A DNA stretch of 64,000 bases from Candidatus Nitrosopumilus limneticus (GCA_022117465.1 JAHCGZ010000004.1:1-64000), one strand, 5' to 3'; counted from the first letter of the stretch, positions 8,287-17,119 are shown. A program made the numbers and translations. Notes: generated by a model from the sequence alone, not told the origin.

Positions 8287-8529
8287 TTGGCAACAATAAA
8301 GAAATCAACAACAAAAAAGAAGACTGCAATAAAAAAGAAGGTTGCACCTAAAAAGAATGTTGCACCTAAATCAAAAGCAAAGAAACCAGCATTTGGAGGA
8401 TACGCTATTAATTTTGCAGGTCGTAAAGAAACTGTAGAAGAAGTATTCGGAAACAAACCAATCGCTCCTAGTGAGATGACTAAAAAAATCTGGGCTTTTG
8501 TTAAATCAAAAAGTCTTTCTAATCGCTAA
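8287..8529 (+). CDS. lysine-rich small protein, possible chromatin-type DNA binder
   Basis: 80 residues from a TTG start at 8287. The first 35 residues are a Lys/Ala/Pro tail (about 16 Lys) like histone H1 or Alba-associated tails. The second half is a compact block, AGRKETVEEVFGNKPIAPSE then MTKKIWAFVKSKSLSNR, that resembles the end of a SWIB domain (the LTKKLWxYIKxNxLQ pattern); that likeness is from memory and only suggestive. The gene stands alone after the riboflavin operon, 35 nt downstream of it. Confidence 0.72.
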   Translation: MATIKKSTTKKKTAIKKKVAPKKNVAPKSKAKKPAFGGYAINFAGRKETVEEVFGNKPIAPSEMTKKIWAFVKSKSLSNR

Positions 8530-8620
8530 ACAAATGTTAACTAATACAGTTAACAAATTTTTATCTTTTAATAATTTTTATTAAAAAGATATAGATATTG
8601 GATTTTATTTTTTTAAAGTT

Positions 8621-9178
8621 ATGTCTACAACATCATTACGACGTGATCATGAATTAATTGAAAAAGTAATCAAGGCTATGCAATCCACAATTGAATTATT
8701 AAATAATAAAAAACAAATTCCTGCATCAATTTTACTTCCTGTAATAGATTTTTCAAAAAATTTTACTGATGTTTGTCATCATACTAAAGAAGAGAAATCA
8801 TTATTCCCTGCGTTAGAAGAAGCTGGAATGCCTACTAACATGGGACCTATTGCAATGATGTTAATGGATCATCAACGTTCTCGAGAAATTGGAAATCAAA
8901 TGGAAAATTCAACAAAAGAATATCTTTCATCTGGAAATTCTAATAAATTAATTATTGATATGCAACTTTACGTAGATCATATCACAGAACATTTGTGGAA
9001 AGAAAATAATAAATTATTCATAATGGCTGAAGCAAGATTACAACATATCTCTAAAAAAGTTAATGATGAACTTTTTGATGTTGAAAAATCCCAATTAGAC
9101 GAATTAGGAAAATCTAGACTACATTATGAGGAATTAGCTGAAAATCTTACTCATGATGTTTCTAATCAGGGAAATTAG
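8621..9178 (+). CDS. hemerythrin HHE-domain protein
   Basis: 185 residues with hemerythrin-like His/Glu metal ligands: LRRDHELIEKVIKAM, CHHTKEEKSLFPALEEAG, LMDHQRSREIGNQM and YVDHITEHLWKENNKLF. A four-helix bundle binding a di-iron centre is expected, with possible O2 or NO sensing or iron handling; which of these cannot be told. A TATA-like aagatatagata (about 8587-8598) lies some 28 nt before the ATG. The acidic-tail gene begins 2 nt after the stop. Confidence 0.88.
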   Translation: MSTTSLRRDHELIEKVIKAMQSTIELLNNKKQIPASILLPVIDFSKNFTDVCHHTKEEKSLFPALEEAGMPTNMGPIAMMLMDHQRSREIGNQMENSTKEYLSSGNSNKLIIDMQLYVDHITEHLWKENNKLFIMAEARLQHISKKVNDELFDVEKSQLDELGKSRLHYEELAENLTHDVSNQGN

Positions 9179-9180
9179 AT

Positions 9181-9474
9181 TTGACTACTAGCATTTTTGG
9201 TGAAGTAATTCGAGTTAGAAAATTTACTAATGGTGATATCGAAATTGATTTTTATCATGACGACCAAATTACTGAATATAGATATTCTGCTGATCCTAGC
9301 AGGTTGGGTAATTTTCCAAAAGATTTAGCTGAAACATTAGCTTCAACATTGGATACCATAATCTGTATTGAGATTTTTTTCCAAGATAATGGAACTCCTA
9401 GCCATATAGAATTGGAACAATGTGACGATGAAGAAGACGATGAAGAAGACGATGAAGAAGACGATGATGACTAA
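9181..9474 (+). CDS. small protein with poly-acidic C-terminal tail
   Basis: 97 residues from a TTG start two bases after the hemerythrin stop. The first 78 residues look folded (IFGEVIRVRKFTNGDIEIDF, YRYSADPSRLGNFPKDLAETL). The last 19 are almost only Asp and Glu, encoded by about three 12-nt tandem units (gacgatgaagaa) at 9425-9472. No family recognised. Acidic tails of this kind are often found on proteins that bind basic partners, which is inference only. Confidence 0.75.
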   Translation: MTTSIFGEVIRVRKFTNGDIEIDFYHDDQITEYRYSADPSRLGNFPKDLAETLASTLDTIICIEIFFQDNGTPSHIELEQCDDEEDDEEDDEEDDDD

Positions 9475-9513
9475 TTTTAAATGACTTAATTAGTATAGAT
9501 AATTTTTAACTGA

Positions 9514-10029
9514 TCAAAAAGTTTGTTGCATATCTTTTTTAATTTGATCAATTTTCATCGAATATGCTTTTCTAGACTTTTCATTCTTTTTTATATTTAA
9601 GACATTTTGACATGATGGACATTTGAACATACCATCAAGTGCTTCTTCAAATGTAACTCTTGAACAGTCTTCATTACCACAATGATAAAAGTCAGAAGTA
9701 TTTTCATAATCAAATCTTTGTTGTAATCTTTCTCCAATTTTCTTTTTTTGATTTTCAATAAAATGTTCGACCTCTTCTCTTCGTGTTCTCCATCTATAAA
9801 CAAACCATCCTTTTCTTTCATCTTTGACTCTAATGCCTGTAATCAAAGATTTTCCAAAAAGATCATACAGTACTTTTCTCACCATGTTAATTCTCAGACC
9901 TGTTGAACTAGCAATTTCCTCATCAGTTGCATCCTCTGCTTTTAAAAGAGATCTTGCAACCTTGAGATATTCATCTCCACCAATCATTGATGAAATTTTA
10001 ACAAAAGGATCTTCGTACTTGTCTACCAA
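9514..10029 (-). CDS. tfe: transcription factor E, alpha subunit (TFE)
   Basis: 171 residues: an N-terminal winged helix (EDATDEEIASSTGLRINMVR, KVLYDLFGKSLI, WFVYRW), a linker, then a zinc ribbon CGNEDCSRVTFEEALDGMF...CPSC, ending in a basic tail. TFE works with TBP and TFB, stimulating promoter melting by the archaeal RNA polymerase. It is followed upstream on the same strand by trm56 with a 26-nt gap, so TFE may be the distal gene of a hflX-trm56-tfe unit. Confidence 0.93.
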   Translation of the reverse strand: MVDKYEDPFVKISSMIGGDEYLKVARSLLKAEDATDEEIASSTGLRINMVRKVLYDLFGKSLITGIRVKDERKGWFVYRWRTRREEVEHFIENQKKKIGERLQQRFDYENTSDFYHCGNEDCSRVTFEEALDGMFKCPSCQNVLNIKKNEKSRKAYSMKIDQIKKDMQQTF

Positions 10030-10055
10030 CTCTAATCCATTCTTAGTTTCTACTA

Positions 10056-10589
10056 TTAAGCCCTTGTTTCATTAACTTCAACATTTTTACCGTTTTTTGT
10101 GGGTATGATTCTTCTTTTAGCATCAGGAAAGATTTTTTCAAATTGCTTTCCATTTTGAATTCTATCTAATAATATTGCTAATGCACTAATTTCTGAATGG
10201 GGCTGGCTTCCTACGGCTATATTATAATCAGCCAAATCATAAATTTCTCTAGGAACTTTTTCTGCACCTACTACAACTAATATTTTTTCTTCTTTATGTA
10301 ATTGCACTTGAATATCATTAATTTTTTCACCATACATGGATAGATGAATTATTTTAAAACCATCTTCTTTTTTATTTTTTACAATTGATTTCCAATTATC
10401 AATAAATTCAACAATAAAATCTCCACCCCATGTATTATTGATTTTTTCTAATGTGTCTTTAATTTCTGGATTTACCTCGGTCATGAATATTTTTTCTGCT
10501 CCAAAAGCTCTTGATACTAATGCAACATGAGTTGTAACTCTATCATCTCTTACAACACGTTGTCCTATTCTAACAACTTGAATTATCAA
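10056..10589 (-). CDS. trm56: tRNA (cytidine-56-2'-O)-methyltransferase
   Basis: 177 residues matching archaeal Trm56, a SPOUT-class enzyme that methylates C56 in the T-loop of tRNAs. Key blocks: [26 protein letters not shown]-type stretch [39 protein letters not shown] and [17 protein letters not shown], the knot region. It overlaps the 3' end of hflX by 20 nt, so the two are coupled. Confidence 0.92.
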   Translation of the reverse strand: MIIQVVRIGQRVVRDDRVTTHVALVSRAFGAEKIFMTEVNPEIKDTLEKINNTWGGDFIVEFIDNWKSIVKNKKEDGFKIIHLSMYGEKINDIQVQLHKEEKILVVVGAEKVPREIYDLADYNIAVGSQPHSEISALAILLDRIQNGKQFEKIFPDAKRRIIPTKNGKNVEVNETRA

Positions 10590-11700
10590 ATGTATCCATT
10601 ACTCCTTTCACTTCATTTTTTTTAAATTTATGTGGATTTTGACTTATCATAATATTTTGAATTAATTCTTTTAATTCTTTGATATTTTTGCCTGTTTTTG
10701 AAGATACTAGAATTACTTTTTCATTTTCATTTAAATTTAGTAATTCTTTTTTATAATTAATTTGATCATTTTTAATTAGATCTAATTTATTTAATGCAAA
10801 AATAATTTTCTCTTTTTTCACTCCTAATTCATCTAATGTTCTCATACAGCTAGCAAATTTTTTCTTTAATTCTAACTGTGAATCACTGATATCAATTACT
10901 AGAATAATTACATCCGAATAAGTTAATTCTTCTAATGTAGATTTGAATGCATCTATCATATATGCAGGTAATTTACTAATGAATCCAACAGTATCTGCAA
11001 TTAAAACTGCTTCTTGTTGAATCATGATTTTTCTTGTAGTAGTAGATAATGTTGTAAATAGTTCTTTACTTTCAGCTTTTGTTTCTCCTGTAGTTTTGTT
11101 AAATAATGTTGTTTTTCCTGCAGATGTATAACCTGCTAGTGAAATTGTTGAAAATCCCATTCTCTTTCTTCCTTGTCTGTGGAGCTCTCTTTGTTTTCCT
11201 GCTTTCTGTAATTTCATTTTTACGCTTTGCATTCTATGTTTAATATCATCATAGTAAACATCGACTTCAAATTTTCCTATTCCCATAAACCCTGGTTGTT
11301 CACCCATATTGGCTAGCCGAACTTTTTCTTTTGCCCTAACCATTTCATATCTTAATTGTGCTAATTTTACTTGTAATTTGGATTCTGCACTTGATGCTCT
11401 ACTTTCAAAAATTTCAAGAATTAATCCTTCTCTATCTAAAACTTCTCTTTGTAATTCAGTGGCTAAATTATAATTTTGACTAGGTTTTAGAATTTCATCA
11501 AATACTATTACATCAGGTCTGATTTTATCTGCAATTTCTTGTAGTTTTTCTAATACTCCTCCACTAATACCATATTTTGGTTTTTGAAGAAAATTTTCTT
11601 GAATAATATGAACTACTTCATATCCTGCTGCTTCACATAATCCCTTTGCTTCATTTACTGAATCTTCTTTGTCATATGTAATTAGAATCGCTTTATCCAT
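10570..11700 (-). CDS. hflX: GTPase HflX
   Basis: 376 residues. The HflX N-terminal domain ([20 protein letters not shown]) and the coiled linker ([20 protein letters not shown], GMGxxx-like [15 protein letters not shown]) precede the GTPase domain with G1 [18 protein letters not shown]3 [10 protein letters not shown] and G4 NKLDLI. HflX binds the large ribosomal subunit and helps rescue stalled ribosomes, as known from the family. It overlaps trm56 and starts 9 nt after the PhoU-like gene's end, so all four minus-strand genes may form one operon. Confidence 0.92.
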   Translation of the reverse strand: MDKAILITYDKEDSVNEAKGLCEAAGYEVVHIIQENFLQKPKYGISGGVLEKLQEIADKIRPDVIVFDEILKPSQNYNLATELQREVLDREGLILEIFESRASSAESKLQVKLAQLRYEMVRAKEKVRLANMGEQPGFMGIGKFEVDVYYDDIKHRMQSVKMKLQKAGKQRELHRQGRKRMGFSTISLAGYTSAGKTTLFNKTTGETKAESKELFTTLSTTTRKIMIQQEAVLIADTVGFISKLPAYMIDAFKSTLEELTYSDVIILVIDISDSQLELKKKFASCMRTLDELGVKKEKIIFALNKLDLIKNDQINYKKELLNLNENEKVILVSSKTGKNIKELKELIQNIMISQNPHKFKKNEVKGVMDTFDNSSC

Positions 11701-11709
11701 TTTGATTGT

Positions 11710-12756
11710 TTATTCCATTTTCTTTAATGTTTTTTCTATATTCATATTTAACACAATTTCTGCAATATCACTAGCATATTCAGAAATTCTTTTTATGTTT
11801 TCTGTTAATCTTCTAACTCTGTATATCTCCTCATGATCAGTTAAAGATTTTGACGCATCTCTAATTTTCCTCTCATATTTGCTAATTTCCTCTATTTTTT
11901 TGATAGTTTGTTCAGCATCATGATAATTCTCTTTGAATAACGCTAAACATGATTCATCTAACATATTTAATGAAAAATTATTCATTTCTTGTAGTTTGTC
12001 TAAAATTTCTTTTTTTATTGATTTTTTAAATTCTAAAAGATCCTTTGCAATAAATGCTGCATGATCTCCGGTTCTTTCAATATTTTTTACTACTAATCTA
12101 TATCCTAAACAATCTCTTGCATTTTTAAATCCCATTTCTTTTAAAAAATGTTCATTTTGTATTGCAATTTTTAATTGACGAATAATATAAAATCCAAATC
12201 TATCTACTTCATCATCTGTATTGATTACTTCTTGAGCTAATTCTAAATTATTTTCTTTAACTGCTAAAAGTGCGTCATTTGACATTGATTTTGCTAAATG
12301 AATCATTCGTTTGAATGCACCGTTAACTGATAATTCTAACAAATTTACTAAAACTTGAATTGTTATACCGTTACTTGAGTCTGAAATAATTTCAGAACCC
12401 ATTAACATTCTTTTAACAGCTTCCTTTACTGTGTTTCTTTGTAATGGATTTAATCTTCCAGTTTTTGATTTTAAATTAATTGTTTTAAATCCTAAAAAGT
12501 ATAATGAAATTAATTTTCTTACTATGGAATCAGATTGTTCATCTTCTATAATTTCAAGTGTTGCATCTTCTTTTTTTTGTACACGAGATTCAAATTTTGG
12601 TGGATACAATTCTAAAGTTGATGATCCTTTTCGAATCATCCTTACTTGGTCACCTTGTTTTAGTCCTAATTCATTAATCCATTGTTTCGGTAGTGAAACT
12701 ATATAGGATGATTTACCTGTAAATTGTATTTTTCTAGTTTCTCCATGTTCATCCAT
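11710..12756 (-). CDS. PhoU-domain regulator with N-terminal AbrB/SpoVT DNA-binding domain
   Basis: 348 residues. The first ~50 form a swapped-hairpin AbrB-like domain (RKIQFTGKSSYIVSLPKQW, LGLKQGDQVRMI). The rest holds PhoU-like helices with the acidic metal motif, for example EVINTDDEVDRFGFYIIRQ, and VVKNIERTGDHAAFIAKDL. This architecture is common in thaumarchaea, where it is annotated as a phosphate uptake regulator. No Pst transporter lies nearby, so the phosphate link is from the family only. Divergent from the PUA gene over an 89-nt spacer that must hold both promoters. Confidence 0.88.
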   Translation of the reverse strand: MDEHGETRKIQFTGKSSYIVSLPKQWINELGLKQGDQVRMIRKGSSTLELYPPKFESRVQKKEDATLEIIEDEQSDSIVRKLISLYFLGFKTINLKSKTGRLNPLQRNTVKEAVKRMLMGSEIISDSSNGITIQVLVNLLELSVNGAFKRMIHLAKSMSNDALLAVKENNLELAQEVINTDDEVDRFGFYIIRQLKIAIQNEHFLKEMGFKNARDCLGYRLVVKNIERTGDHAAFIAKDLLEFKKSIKKEILDKLQEMNNFSLNMLDESCLALFKENYHDAEQTIKKIEEISKYERKIRDASKSLTDHEEIYRVRRLTENIKRISEYASDIAEIVLNMNIEKTLKKME

Positions 12757-12845
12757 AATCTAATAATTTAAAATCTATCTATATAGTTATTTATTTTTAC
12801 TATAGACTAACATTAACTAATATTTACAATAATTGATGTTCAAAT

Positions 12846-13319
12846 ATGGAACTTTTTGTAAAACTCCAGCATTCACTTGATGCATTATTTGGTAGTGGAT
12901 CATCAAAATATTTGCCAAAAGATATTGATATTATTTTATCAAGAAAAACTGGTAGGATTAGAACCGTTTCTCATAAAGGAAAATTACTTTTTAGCATGAG
13001 AATTAATGGTAGTTTAGCAATTAGTGTTGATTTTGCTCAAACACTACTCCAAAGTAAAATATTTCGAGAAAATTGTATTACAATTAACAAGGATGCTGCT
13101 CCTTTTGTAATTGATGGAAGATCAGTTTTTTGTAAACATGTTATATGGTGTGGAAAAAATATCCGTGTTGGATCTGATACTCCAATACTATTTGAAAATA
13201 AAGTAATTGCGGTAGGTAAAGCCGTTTTATCCTCTGAGATGATTTCTAATTTTAAACAAGGTGTAGCAATTAAAGTTAGAGATAGTTTAAAAAGTCGTAA
13301 GGAAGATATAGTAGTATGA
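12846..13319 (+). CDS. PUA-domain RNA-binding protein
   Basis: 157 residues with a C-terminal PUA domain: FRENCITINKDAAPFVIDGR, VFCKHVIWCGKNIRVGS, VIAVGKAVLSSEMISNF and GVAIKVRDSLKS. The N-terminal 70 residues (LPKDIDIILSRKTGRIRTVS) resemble the pre-PUA part found in MCT-1/archaeosine-type proteins. Such proteins bind tRNA or rRNA. The stop overlaps the NAC start (ATGA), linking it to nascent-chain or ribosome biology. Confidence 0.85.
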   Translation: MELFVKLQHSLDALFGSGSSKYLPKDIDIILSRKTGRIRTVSHKGKLLFSMRINGSLAISVDFAQTLLQSKIFRENCITINKDAAPFVIDGRSVFCKHVIWCGKNIRVGSDTPILFENKVIAVGKAVLSSEMISNFKQGVAIKVRDSLKSRKEDIVV

Positions 13320-13657
13320 TGCGAGGAGGCAATCGCGAAATGCGAAGGATGATGGATAAGATGGGTCTTGATATGAAAGAACTACAAAATGTCCAACAAG
13401 TAATAATTAAAACTGATAAAAAGGAAATTATTATTTCAAAACCTGCTGTTACTGAAATGAAAGCAAAAGATAGTTCTATTTTTACAGTAACTACAGATAG
13501 TTATGAAGAAACAGAATTAGAGGTTCCAATTTTTTCAGATGAAGATATTCAATTAGTTAGTCAACAAGCTGGTGTTGATGAGGAAAAGGCAAAGAGTGCT
13601 TTAGAAGAAGCTAAGGGTGATCTTGCTAGAGCAATTTTACTTTTAACAACTGGGTAA
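13316..13657 (+). CDS. nac: nascent polypeptide-associated complex protein (archaeal alpha-NAC)
   Basis: 113 residues: a Met/Arg-rich ribosome-binding N-terminus (RGGNREMRRMMDKMGLDMKE), the NAC barrel (VQQVIIKTDKKEIIISKPAV, SIFTVTTDSYEETE), and a C-terminal UBA domain (DIQLVSQQAGVDEEKAKSAL, GDLARAILLL). Archaeal NAC is a homodimer that binds ribosomes near the exit tunnel. It overlaps the PUA gene by four bases. Confidence 0.95.
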   Translation: MMRGGNREMRRMMDKMGLDMKELQNVQQVIIKTDKKEIIISKPAVTEMKAKDSSIFTVTTDSYEETELEVPIFSDEDIQLVSQQAGVDEEKAKSALEEAKGDLARAILLLTTG

Positions 13658-13729
13658 ATGCACTTTTTGTGCCTAAAATATCTCTAAAAATGAATGGTTT
13701 AATAATGGAATTTATGAATTTTCGGTATA

Positions 13730-14065
13730 ATGGCAGATGTAGCAGAATCTAAAGTTACTGAAATAATCAAAACTCTAAATGTGTTAGAAGGTAATCTTGA
13801 CTCTTTAACTGGTAAAGTTGGAGATATGAAAAAACAGCTAACTGTAAAAACTTTGAGTGAAATTGATTTATTATTAGAAAAAACTCGTGCTATGGCTATT
13901 AAAGAAGCTGAAGTAATTATCAATGCATCAAAAGAAAAAGCAAATTCTGAATCTGCAAAAATTGTACGAGAAGGCGATTCTAAATTGGCTGAAATTGAAT
14001 CAAATGTTAATGCCAATTTTAATGATATGGTAAAACATGTTGTTACTACTATTTTGAAGGCATAA
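13730..14065 (+). CDS. coiled-coil protein, possible A-ATPase peripheral-stalk subunit (H-like)
   Basis: 111 residues, nearly all helical with heptad character: LNVLEGNLDSLTGKVGDMKK, then KTRAMAIKEAEVIINASKEK, SESAKIVREGDSKLAEIES and a short hydrophobic end VKHVVTTILKA. The length and the Ala/Glu-rich helix ending in a hydrophobic cap resemble subunit H/G of archaeal ATP synthases. No other ATPase gene is in the window, so the call is tentative. It has its own TATA-like sequence (ggtttaataatgg, about 13694-13706). Confidence 0.6.
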   Translation: MADVAESKVTEIIKTLNVLEGNLDSLTGKVGDMKKQLTVKTLSEIDLLLEKTRAMAIKEAEVIINASKEKANSESAKIVREGDSKLAEIESNVNANFNDMVKHVVTTILKA

Positions 14066-14126
14066 TTTTAGTTGTGTATTCATTTTTTGATTTTATAGTA
14101 TACTAGAAAATTTAGTAATTTTGTTC

Positions 14127-14427
14127 TTATTTTAATTTCTGAAATGGCTTCATTTTACCTTTATCAATAGTAAGATCATATGTTTTATGTAATCTTCTTC
14201 TCCATCTTACATGTGAATTTACAACTATTTTACCATATTTTTAATAATTTCTTCTTTAGTTGAAATTATCATTATTGTAAATTCCTATTAAAAATTATCA
14301 CTAGGCTCTCTTCCCTTTTCTAATGTTTCATTATATTTATTTAGTTTATGATTTTATTCATCTATTTTTTTATTATCTATGAAATTATTTACATCCAAGT
14401 AGAATAACCCTCATTCAATTCATCCAT
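14127..14427 (-). pseudogene. decayed small protein-coding gene, family unknown
   Basis: Read on the minus strand from ATG 14427, the sequence gives MDELNEGY, then after a frame change YLDVNNFIDNKKIDE, a stop, NHKLNKYNETLEKGREPSDN, two stops, EFTIMIISTKEEIIK, a second frame change near 14240, and YGKIVVNSHVRWRRRLHKTY followed by DLTIDKGKMKPFQKLK and TAA at 14127. The pieces line up in order and look like coding sequence (charged, little Phe/Leu bias) despite three stops and two frame shifts. The basic WRRR stretch might mark a nucleic-acid binder. Chance alignment in AT-rich DNA cannot be excluded. Confidence 0.35.
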
Positions 14428-14798
14428 TACTCAAACATTAAAAATCACAAAATCGTTTTTTCAATAATCAATTTTTATGCAGTTATTTTATTTGCCATAA
14501 AATATGTAATTTTTAAAATAATTTATTTTTGAATTTTTTTAATATCTTAATTTTTCTAAATTAATTAATATAAAATATGATGTTTATTCTATATTCTTAA
14601 TTATTTTTTAAAATAATTTAATTTTTATTGATTAAAGCACTATTTTTGATTACAATTCTAAAATTCTATTATTATAATTAACAATACATATTTATTACAC
14701 ATTTTTAGTTTTTTTTTGTAAATTATTAATTTAAAATTACTTTTTATGAAATAATTTTATATTTTATCACTATTTTTTATAAATTTTACTGATCCATG

Positions 14799-14809
14799 CT
14801 TATATACAT
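14799..14809 (+). promoter_or_regulatory. TATA-like box of the zinc-ribbon gene
   Basis: cttatatacat lies 25-35 nt before ATG 14834, fitting a leaderless archaeal transcript. A second AT-rich element (catataatatg) lies too close to the start to act as the TATA box. Confidence 0.45.
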
Positions 14810-14833
14810 ATAATTTCCATATAATATGCTACT

Positions 14834-15367
14834 ATGACGTGTAAAGGAATTTGTGTTAGATATAAAGCTCAAAAACCTGTAGGTACAGGAAGATATGCAT
14901 CTGGACAAAGAAGATGTCAAATTTGTGAAATTTTCATAAAATGGGAAGGTCTTTGGTGTCCTTGCTGTGGATACAGATTAAGAACAAAACCACGTAATTT
15001 GAAATACAAAGCAAAATTACGTGCAAGAGTTGAAGCTGATGCAGTCGAAATTGAGACAAAATCAATTTCAGAAATGGAACAAGAACTTCAAGATGAAGCC
15101 ATGGGAAAAATAAAAGTTAAATCTAAAACAAAATCTAAAACAAAAGATAAGACATTAAAAAATAAGACAATAAAAGAAAAGACAATAAAAGAAAAGACAA
15201 TAAAAGAAAAGACAATAAAAGAAAAGACAATAAAAGAAAAGACAATAAAGGACAAACCCACAAATTCAAAGGCAAAAACTCTATGTCAACATTGCCAAAA
15301 ATCATTTGTGTTTATTGATAAGCATGAAAAGAAATGTGAAAAAAATCCAATTTTATTGAATCAATAG
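14834..15367 (+). CDS. zinc-ribbon protein with KTIKE tandem repeats
   Basis: 177 residues. The N-terminal domain has cysteines at CKGIC, RRCQICEIF and WCPCCGYRLRTKPRN, a zinc-binding set that I recall as frequent and multi-copy in thaumarchaeal genomes, function unknown. The middle is Lys-rich, with a five-residue unit KTIKE repeated five times and one variant. A second small zinc finger closes the protein (LCQHCQKSFVFIDKHEKKC, C2HC type). Two metal sites joined by a flexible basic linker suggest nucleic-acid binding; this is inference. Confidence 0.8.
   Translation: MTCKGICVRYKAQKPVGTGRYASGQRRCQICEIFIKWEGLWCPCCGYRLRTKPRNLKYKAKLRARVEADAVEIETKSISEMEQELQDEAMGKIKVKSKTKSKTKDKTLKNKTIKEKTIKEKTIKEKTIKEKTIKEKTIKDKPTNSKAKTLCQHCQKSFVFIDKHEKKCEKNPILLNQ
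15166..15255 (+). repeat. 15-bp in-frame tandem repeat
   Basis: Five identical copies of gacaataaaagaaaa run from 15166 to 15240, followed by a sixth copy with three changes (15241-15255) and preceded by a degenerate unit (15151-15165). The unit is a multiple of three, so copy-number changes keep the reading frame and alter the KTIKE array length. Confidence 0.9.
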
Positions 15368-15398
15368 TAATAAAAGCTTAAGATATGTTCTAGAGTTA

Positions 15399-15740
15399 TT
15401 GAATTCATCAAATGGATTTTTCCATAAAATTATACAATTAGAGAATCGTAGTTTTTGTTTAAAAATTCAAAAATTTGAAAATGGTTATTTTGTTTCAGTT
15501 ACTGAAGGTAATGATAAAATTGGTTCGATGATTGTATCATTAGCATCTGGACCAAATCCAACTACTACAACAGTTATTCCATCTAGAAGTGAATCACTAT
15601 TTTTAAGATTAATTGCTGAACGAATTAGTACAAGAATGAAGGGAATTGCTTTAGTTTCTGTTTATATTCAAAAAGAATTAGAACCCTCAACCGCAAAAGC
15701 CTTAATGTCTGAAATTATGGAAATGATTGAAAATGAGTGA
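15399..15740 (+). CDS. conserved-looking protein of unknown function (113 aa)
   Basis: 113 residues from a TTG start at 15399. Beta-rich first half (FCLKIQKFENGYFVSVTEGN), a central SGPNPTTTTVIPSRSESL, and a helical end (LFLRLIAERISTRMKGIAL, STAKALMSEIMEMIENE). No membrane segment. It overlaps the UbiD-family start by eight bases, so it is co-translated with that decarboxylase and may serve it. No family recognised. Confidence 0.7.
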   Translation: MNSSNGFFHKIIQLENRSFCLKIQKFENGYFVSVTEGNDKIGSMIVSLASGPNPTTTTVIPSRSESLFLRLIAERISTRMKGIALVSVYIQKELEPSTAKALMSEIMEMIENE

Positions 15741-17064
15741 TTTAAGAGAGTATATTTCTCAGGTTAAAAAAATTAATGAACTTCAAACCATTAAAACCCA
15801 AGTTTCAACAAGATATGAAATTGCCGGTATTACAGCAAAAGTTGATCAATCACATGCTGTTTTATTTGAAAATATTAAAGAAAGTGATTTTCGATTAGTT
15901 TCTAATTTAGTGGGAACTCGCAAAAGATTTGCTTTAGCAGTTGGTGGCAGTGAGTCTAATATTCATCAAAAAGTAATTTCTGCAATAAAAAATGCAAAAG
16001 CACCAAAAATAATTTCAACTGGTAAATTTATGGAAAACAAGTCAAGAAATATTTATTCTATGCCTATTGTCACTCATTTTGAAAAGGAATCTGGACCTTT
16101 TATCACATCTTCCGTTGTTTATGTCAAAAACCCTGAAACTGGAAAACAAAATTCCTCATTTCATCGAATGATGCCAATTGATAAAACTCATTTTTCAATC
16201 AGGATGGTTGAAGGTCGTCATTTACACAGATGTTTTGTCGATGCAAAAGAACACGGAGAAGATCTAAAAATTGCAGTTACTGTAGGTGTTCATCCTGCAA
16301 TTTCTATTGCAGGTGCATATCAATTTGATTGGGGTAAGGATGAAATTAATATTGCAAATTCACTTTTAGGTGGAAAATTAACTTTGGCAAAACTTCCGTT
16401 TTCTGGATTGAATGTACCATCTGGTGCTGAAATTGTAATGGAGGGAAAAATTTTACGTGATAAAGTACATCCAGAATGGATGGTAGAAATGCTTCAAACT
16501 TATGATCATAAAAGATCCCAACCAATATTTGAAATCGAACATTTGTATTTTAGGAATAATCCTATTTTTCATGATGTTCTTTCTGGGTATGGCGAACACC
16601 GATTATTGATGGGAATGCCAATTGAATCAAAATTAAATGGAGAATTGAAAAAAGCATTTTCTCAAGTTAAACAAGTATCCATGACAAATGGAGGTTCAAA
16701 TTGGTTACATGCAGTTGTTCAAATAAAAAAGAAAACTGAATCTGACGCTAAAAAAATTATTAAAAAAACATTCGAATCTCATCGTTCATTAAAACAAGTA
16801 ATTATAGTTGATGAGGATATTGATCCAAATAATGCAGAATCTATTGAATATGCAATGGCAACTCGATTTCAGGCAGACAAGGATTTAATCATTATCAGAA
16901 ATGTACGAGGTTCTAGTCTTGATCCATCAAGTGATCAGAAAAAATTACAAACTGCAAAAATGGGTATTGATGCTACACGTTCTACTTCTAAACGCCCTGA
17001 AGGATTTGAAATAGCAAAAATTCCTAATATTGATAAAATTAAACTAGAAAAATATTTCAAATAA
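15733..17064 (+). CDS. UbiD-family decarboxylase
   Basis: 443 residues from ATG 15733 (a TTG six bases upstream is also in frame). UbiD landmarks: RLVSNLVGTRKRFALAVGG at the N-terminus, FHRMMPIDKTHFSIRMVEGR, GVHPAISIAGAYQFDWGKDE, SGLNVPSGAEIVMEGKI and the late VDEDIDPNNAESIEYAMATR. These enzymes use prenylated FMN made by a UbiX partner, not seen nearby. In archaea one UbiD homologue is anhydromevalonate phosphate decarboxylase of the archaeal mevalonate pathway, which is a fair but unproven assignment here. Confidence 0.9.
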   Translation: MSDLREYISQVKKINELQTIKTQVSTRYEIAGITAKVDQSHAVLFENIKESDFRLVSNLVGTRKRFALAVGGSESNIHQKVISAIKNAKAPKIISTGKFMENKSRNIYSMPIVTHFEKESGPFITSSVVYVKNPETGKQNSSFHRMMPIDKTHFSIRMVEGRHLHRCFVDAKEHGEDLKIAVTVGVHPAISIAGAYQFDWGKDEINIANSLLGGKLTLAKLPFSGLNVPSGAEIVMEGKILRDKVHPEWMVEMLQTYDHKRSQPIFEIEHLYFRNNPIFHDVLSGYGEHRLLMGMPIESKLNGELKKAFSQVKQVSMTNGGSNWLHAVVQIKKKTESDAKKIIKKTFESHRSLKQVIIVDEDIDPNNAESIEYAMATRFQADKDLIIIRNVRGSSLDPSSDQKKLQTAKMGIDATRSTSKRPEGFEIAKIPNIDKIKLEKYFK

Positions 17065-17119
17065 TGATTAATTAACTGATTAAATTAAATTAGATGAATA
17101 TACAAGTAAGTTAAGAAAA

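Larger units (their letters stand above)
14066..14833. other. AT-rich gene-poor island
   Basis: About 770 bases with no intact gene and markedly more A+T than the surroundings. On the minus strand, 14127-14427 reads as a decayed gene (separate entry). From about 14460 to 14790 only A/T runs are seen, and the last 35 bases hold a strong TATA-like box for the next gene. I saw no inverted repeats, tRNA, integrase or insertion-sequence ends. Confidence 0.7.

Noticed and set aside
12431-12706. 91-codon plus-strand frame inside the PhoU/AbrB gene
   Set aside because: Opposite-strand shadow of a well supported protein.
14460-14790. AT-rich stretch as a replication origin
   Set aside because: No Cdc6/Orc1 gene nearby and no repeated or inverted origin-recognition motif seen; high A+T alone is not enough.
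15166-15255. Short direct repeats looked at as a CRISPR array
   Set aside because: Units are contiguous without spacers and stay in frame of a coding gene.
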